Shown: piece by piece, positions 60,162 to 64,000 of the stretch
Position numbering within the stretch: the stretch's first letter is position 1
Layout: every line of letters begins with the position of its first letter
Assembly (NCBI GenBank): GCA_002030015.1
Contig: LQBH01000068.1
Span: forward strand, 1-64,000
Direction of reading: 5' to 3'
DNA from: a delta proteobacterium MLS_D
GTDB taxonomy: Bacteria; Desulfobacterota; Syntrophia; Syntrophales; UBA2210
DNA: 64,000 nucleotides
The notes under the pieces: model-generated
Told to the model about the DNA's origin: nothing
Seen by the model: the letters and a program-made list of their open reading frames with translations, nothing else
Database searches by the model: none
Program-made: the position numbers and the translations under genes

Positions 60162-61382
60162 ATGAAATTGGATTATCCACTGGAAGGTGTCAAAGTGCTC
60201 GCCCTGGAACAGTACATCGCGGGACCGGACTGTACCATGTGGCTGGCGGACAACGGCGCCGAGGTAATCAAGATCGAACGGCCGAAAGTGGGCGAGCCGC
60301 GAAGAAACTACCTGCCTATCGTGGAGGACGAAGCGGGGAACAAGGCCTACGGCGGTTTCAAGATCTATAACAGGAACAAAAAGAGTGTAACGCTGGATCT
60401 GCAGAAAGAAGAGGGCAGGGAGATATATCGTGAACTGATAGGGCGCGCCGATGTGGTGGTCGAGAACCTGGGTCCCGGGACCATCAAGAAACTCGGGTTG
60501 GAATACGAAACCCTGGAGAAGATAAATCCCCGCCTGATTTATGCAGCCATAAGCGGATTCGGCAGGCTCGAAGAATACCGGGGCGTCTATTCGGACCGGC
60601 CGGCTTTTGATCCCGTGATTCAGGCGATGGCGGGCATTCTCGATCATATCGGTGAAGAAGACGGCCCGCCCCTGTGGGGGCTCCCGGGCATGGCGGACCT
60701 CTTTACCAGCGTCGTCACCGGGTACGCGATACTGCTGGCCCTGTTTATGCGGGAAAAGACGGGGCGGGGTCAATTTATCGACTCGAGCATGTACGACAGC
60801 CTGGTGTCGCTGAACGCGATGGGGATCATGATTTATTCATTCGCCGGGCTGGTGGTGCGCAGGGGAACGGCGGGAAAATTCCAGTATCCCATGGGAACCT
60901 TCCAGGTCGGTGACGGCAGCTACGTGGCCCTTCTTGTGGCCAACGAATTTATATGGGAACGGTTCTGTCGGGCTATCGGGCGCGAGGATCTTATAAAAGA
61001 CCCGAGGACGGAGAACGGGCTCCTGCGGGTACAGAACAGGGACTTTCTCGATCCCGTCGTGCATGAATGGATGCAGGCGCGGACAAACGACCAGGTGGTG
61101 CACGAGCTGATAAAGGAAGGCGTTCCCGTCGGTCCCGTCCAGAGCACGGAAGACCTGGTGAACTGCCCCCACCTCAAGGCGAGAAAAATGCTTCTGGAAA
61201 TCGACGATCCCATAGCGGGAAAACGAATCTTCGCGAAAACGCCCTTCAGAATGACCGGGGTCAAGGAACCGCCGGCAAAAACGGCGCCCGATCTTGGTGA
61301 GCATACCGACGCCATCCTGCGGGACTGGCTGAAATACGACGAGAGTAAAATATCCGGGTTACGGCGGAACGGGATTGTTTAG
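60162..61382 (+). CDS. Family III CoA transferase (CaiB/BaiF type)
   Basis: A 406-residue class III CoA transferase, which moves CoA between carboxylic acids. The catalytic aspartate is Asp179 in GMADLFTSVVTGYA; PAFDPVIQAMAG and ADVVVENLGPGT are typical. The N-terminal Rossmann loop is VLALEQYIAGPDCTMWLADNGAEVIKIE. The start has AGGAGGGGG. It is the only enzyme gene before a 600-base gap, so its substrate is not indicated. Confidence 0.92.
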   Translation: MKLDYPLEGVKVLALEQYIAGPDCTMWLADNGAEVIKIERPKVGEPRRNYLPIVEDEAGNKAYGGFKIYNRNKKSVTLDLQKEEGREIYRELIGRADVVVENLGPGTIKKLGLEYETLEKINPRLIYAAISGFGRLEEYRGVYSDRPAFDPVIQAMAGILDHIGEEDGPPLWGLPGMADLFTSVVTGYAILLALFMREKTGRGQFIDSSMYDSLVSLNAMGIMIYSFAGLVVRRGTAGKFQYPMGTFQVGDGSYVALLVANEFIWERFCRAIGREDLIKDPRTENGLLRVQNRDFLDPVVHEWMQARTNDQVVHELIKEGVPVGPVQSTEDLVNCPHLKARKMLLEIDDPIAGKRIFAKTPFRMTGVKEPPAKTAPDLGEHTDAILRDWLKYDESKISGLRRNGIV

Positions 61383-61990
61383 ATCGAAGCAGCAACTCTC
61401 ACTCCATCCATAGGGTGAGAGTGACTGGCCAGGCTGGTCCCGCATGGGTATGACCTCCAAGGTCGTGGATTAGTTCCAGGGAGCGATATGGCGCCGTTAT
61501 CATCATTGCAGGACCACATATCAACGACGGGGCATGCTTGACGTATAGCCCGCTATGCGTTGTATCCGGACTATCAGGAAAGACTGGATTCCGGCTTTCG
61601 CCGGAATGACGAAAAAGGGTGTTTGTCGACTATACGAAGTCATCAGTATTGCGTCCGGAATGTGTCCCCGGGGGGGAATGAGGCCCGCATTCTGCGTGTG
61701 GGGATATTCAGCTTTTAAGGGAATCACGTTTCTGCCGCTCCCCTGCGGGGCGGAAGACAGAATAAAATATTCTTTAACCATTTCCAACAGGTTCGACTCG
61801 GCTTGCGTTACGAAGTTTACGGCTGGAAACGACGCGATCGAAGAAGAAACTGCGTCTGAGAAGATAATCCATATTCAGGTTTGTCGAACGGGCTTACCGG
61901 CGGCAGAGGTGACAGTGCGATACGTGTCTCCGCCGGCGGAAGGTTCGTCGTTCGATGTGCATCATGAACAGTAGAACAAGGAGGGAACCG
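61383..61990. other. Intergenic region of about 600 bases with hairpin and dispersed repeat
   Basis: It contains an 8-bp hairpin (61395-61402 with 61415-61422) just after the CoA transferase, possibly its terminator, and one copy of the IPAFAGM-type palindromic repeat. An open frame on the plus strand translates this repeat and is not a gene. Confidence 0.55.
61581..61613. repeat. IPAFAGM-type dispersed palindromic repeat
   Basis: ATTCCGGC-TTTC-GCCGGAAT (61588-61607) is a perfect 8-bp palindrome. It is the core of the widely dispersed intergenic repeat whose translation reads WIPAFAGM or, on the other strand, VIPAKAGIQ. Confidence 0.85.
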
Positions 61991-63184
61991 ATGCGTGAAA
62001 TGGTAGTCGTCGGCGCCGTCAGGACGCCCTTTGGAAAGTTCGGGGGCCTGCTCAGGGATTTTTCAGCCGTTGACCTGGGCACACGGGCGGTTAAAAGCGT
62101 AATGGAGAAGATCGATCTCGATCCCCGGGAGGTGGATGAACTGTTCATGGGCGTCGCCGTGCTGTCAGGAACCGCCTCGGTACCGGCCCGCCAGATACTC
62201 TTCACCGCCGGGTTGCCCCCGGAAACGCCTTCGCTCACTATAGATCGCGCCTGTTGCTCGTCCATGACCGCGGCTGCGCTTGCCATGAGAAACATCGCGG
62301 CCGGTGATATCGACTGCGCCATCGCGGCGGGCATGGAGGCCATGAGTCAGACCCCTCTCGTGGCCAGGAACGTGCGCTGGGGTGTACGTCTCGGCGGGGT
62401 TTTGCTTGAGGAACCGCTGTTCATGCGCAATCCCATCGCCGACATACCGATAGCGGTTGGAGTCGGCGACGTGTCGATCGAGTACGGTTTCGGAAGGGAA
62501 GCCCAGGATGAATGGGCGCTTCAGAGTCACCAGAGGTACTTTCGGGCGTTTGAAACAGGCAAGTTCGCCGACGAGATTCAGCCCGTCGAAATTCCCGCAA
62601 AAAAAGGTCCCGCCATAGTCATGGACCGTGATGAATCTCCCCGCGCCGATACCTCCCTGGAGAAATTAAGTTTACTCACTCCCGTTTACGGCGGGAAAAC
62701 GGTGACAGCGGGGAATGCTCCCGGTCTGAACGACGGGGCCTCGGCACTCGCGCTCATGTCGCGCGAAAAACAGGAGGCGATGGGTCTGGAGGCGCTGGCA
62801 ACGGTTGTGTCTCACGCGAACATGGCGGGCGACCCCCTTTCCTCACCGTACATGCCGGCACTTTCCATGGTGAAGGCGCTGGACAAGGCCGGCGTTGCCC
62901 TGAAAGAACTGAAAAGAATAGAAATAAACGAAGCTTTCGCCGCGACACCGCTGGTCAGCATGAAGGTGTTGAGCGACGGCGACGACAGGTTCATGGAACA
63001 TCTGCGTTCCATTACAAACATCAACGGCGGCGCGGTGGCCATCGGACATCCGACGGGCGCCAGCGGCGCCCGGCTGATGATGACCCTTATCTATGAATTA
63101 CGAAGGATCGGCGGGGGGTATGGCGCGGCGGCGATATGCGGCGGCTACGGCCAAAGCGACGCCGTCATAGTGAAAGTTGATTGA
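61991..63184 (+). CDS. Thiolase (acetyl-CoA acetyltransferase family)
   Basis: A 397-residue thiolase joining or splitting acyl-CoAs. The first active-site cysteine is Cys89 (DRACCSSM). The later motifs NEAFAATPLVSM, GHPTGASGARL (His) and AICGGYGQSDA (second Cys) are present, the last slightly changed from CGGGGQG. I chose ATG 61991 behind AAGGAGGG. It is followed by the carrier protein and carboxyltransferase genes, making a small acyl-CoA cluster with the CoA transferase upstream. Confidence 0.93.
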   Translation: MREMVVVGAVRTPFGKFGGLLRDFSAVDLGTRAVKSVMEKIDLDPREVDELFMGVAVLSGTASVPARQILFTAGLPPETPSLTIDRACCSSMTAAALAMRNIAAGDIDCAIAAGMEAMSQTPLVARNVRWGVRLGGVLLEEPLFMRNPIADIPIAVGVGDVSIEYGFGREAQDEWALQSHQRYFRAFETGKFADEIQPVEIPAKKGPAIVMDRDESPRADTSLEKLSLLTPVYGGKTVTAGNAPGLNDGASALALMSREKQEAMGLEALATVVSHANMAGDPLSSPYMPALSMVKALDKAGVALKELKRIEINEAFAATPLVSMKVLSDGDDRFMEHLRSITNINGGAVAIGHPTGASGARLMMTLIYELRRIGGGYGAAAICGGYGQSDAVIVKVD

Positions 63185-63230
63185 AAGGGTGCGTCCGGCA
63201 AGGACGGGGCCATTAAAAGGAGGGGACGCC

Positions 63231-63779
63231 ATGCAAGAGGAAGAAACAAAACTTACCTACGACCTGACCTATAAAGACGTAATCGACATTCTGAAGATAA
63301 TCGACGATTCGACGTGCCGGGAACTTCACCTGGAACTGGGTGACCTGAAACTCGACCTTGTCAAGGGACCACCGGACGGATCGGCACCCGTGACCGATCC
63401 GCCGGCCCCGGTTCCAACCGCCGCTGTCGAGACGCCTGCGCCGGAAACTGTTCCTGAGAAGACCGCGGGCACGCCGCCCGCGGCCGAGCCTTCAGGCATT
63501 CCCGTTCGCACTCCTCTGAGCGGTACGTTTTACCGGGCTCCCGCGCCGGGCGCGAAACCTTTCGTCGAGGTGGGGAGCAGGGTCAAAGAAGGCGAACAGG
63601 TTGCGATCGTGGAAGTGATGAAACTGATGAATTCCATCAAGGCGCCCGAAAACGGCACAATCCGGGAGATACGTGTGGAAAACGAGACCAGGGTGGAAAT
63701 GGGCCAGGTCCTGATGACGATGGACCCGCCGTCCGAGAGAAAAAAGGCCGGCAAGTCGGCGGGAAGAAAAAAGGGCTGA
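63231..63779 (+). CDS. Biotin carboxyl carrier protein
   Basis: A 182-residue biotin carrier. The C-terminal domain (about 93-170) has the biotinylation site VEVMKLM with Lys131, and a Pro/Ala-rich linker (about 48-90) separates it from an N-terminal helical part resembling AccB. The start is ATG 63231 after AAGGAGGGG. Placed before a carboxyltransferase, it probably serves a biotin-dependent carboxylase such as pyruvate or acyl-CoA carboxylase. The linker is repetitive (PAPVPTAAVETPAPETVPEK). Confidence 0.92.
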   Translation: MQEEETKLTYDLTYKDVIDILKIIDDSTCRELHLELGDLKLDLVKGPPDGSAPVTDPPAPVPTAAVETPAPETVPEKTAGTPPAAEPSGIPVRTPLSGTFYRAPAPGAKPFVEVGSRVKEGEQVAIVEVMKLMNSIKAPENGTIREIRVENETRVEMGQVLMTMDPPSERKKAGKSAGRKKG

Positions 63780-63857
63780 GGCCTGAGCAACGCTGCACCT
63801 GGTAGTATCGAATTCGATCTCGAAAACCATGAACGATCTTCCAAGGGGGTAATTGCC

Positions 63858-64000
63858 GTGAAGAGATTACAGCTCAATGAAGAGACGTTTCGCGACGGGC
63901 AGCAATCGCTGTGGGCGAACCGGATGAAGACGGGTCCCATGCTGGACGCCGCGCCCATGCTTGACGAAGCTGGTTTCGACAGCATCAATATCATGAGCGG
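63858..64000 (+). CDS. Biotin-dependent carboxyltransferase, pyruvate carboxylase subunit B/oxaloacetate decarboxylase alpha type (3' partial)
   Basis: The first 47 codons are visible. They start at GTG 63858 after AAGGGGG and read VKRLQLNEETFRDGQQSLWA; TFRDGQQSL is the N-terminal motif of the HMG-CoA lyase-like barrel in carboxyltransferase subunits (usually LRDGHQSL). It is cut by the right edge. The gene lies 78 bases after the biotin carrier protein. The exact acceptor cannot be told from this fragment. Confidence 0.85.
   Translation, partial: MKRLQLNEETFRDGQQSLWANRMKTGPMLDAAPMLDEAGFDSINIMS

Noticed and set aside
61555-61974. 139-codon frame on the plus strand
   Set aside because: It contains the translated palindromic repeat (WIPAFAGM), has no ribosome binding site and overlaps the thiolase upstream region.

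Overview
The window (about 55% G+C by eye) looks like a chromosome segment of an anaerobic Desulfobacterota (former Deltaproteobacteria) bacterium, probably one that degrades fatty or aromatic acids. This is inferred from the many acyl-CoA genes, CoA transferases, a TRAP transporter beside an acyl-CoA ligase, several TetR regulators, and a GNAT domain of the type fused to acyl-CoA hydrolases/transferases. I saw no rRNA, tRNA, CRISPR array, prophage or insertion sequence.

Layout. 1-6.8 kb: acyl-CoA/transport block (GNAT end piece, crotonase, two MFS carriers, SDR, ADP-forming acyl-CoA synthetase alpha half). 7.0-9.2 kb: a double-length TetR regulator, a small membrane protein and lexA with an SOS operator. 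9.3-20.8 kb: housekeeping and unknown genes (CCA enzyme, methyltransferase, nagB, dodecin, a 690-residue orphan, a Cys-pair protein, class V aminotransferase with hydroxyacid dehydrogenase and ketopantoate reductase, and an ArsA-type ATPase operon). 20.8-27.8 kb: cstA, a PAS-PAS-GGDEF-EAL protein, a second double TetR and a membrane protein.

27.8-41.4 kb is the centrepiece: a 14-gene aromatic amino acid supercluster, aroF-aroB-pheA-aroD-aroE-aroA-aroK-aroC followed by trpE-G-D-C-F-tyrA, almost all translationally coupled. Both halves have a leader-peptide attenuator. The aroF leader encodes a run of seven aromatic residues (YFWYFYF) covering Tyr, Phe and Trp, followed by two tandem terminator hairpins. 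The trpE leader has three consecutive Trp codons and clear 1:2, 2:3 and 3:4 pairings. Together they would let the cell gauge all three aromatic amino acids at pathway entry and Trp alone at the branch. trpB and trpA are not in the window.

41.6-46.9 kb: UPF0316 membrane protein, an Hsp20 pair, GNAT-like protein, PAP2 phosphatase, hisF and a small membrane protein. 47-54.3 kb: TRAP transporter (M, Q, P), acyl-CoA ligase, a secreted charged protein and an acyl-CoA dehydrogenase. 54.6-59.3 kb: a CcsB-type cytochrome c biogenesis protein with a disturbed start and a DUF748/AsmA-like giant. 59.5-64 kb: TetR, CoA transferase, thiolase, biotin carboxyl carrier protein and the start of a biotin-dependent carboxyltransferase that runs off the right edge.
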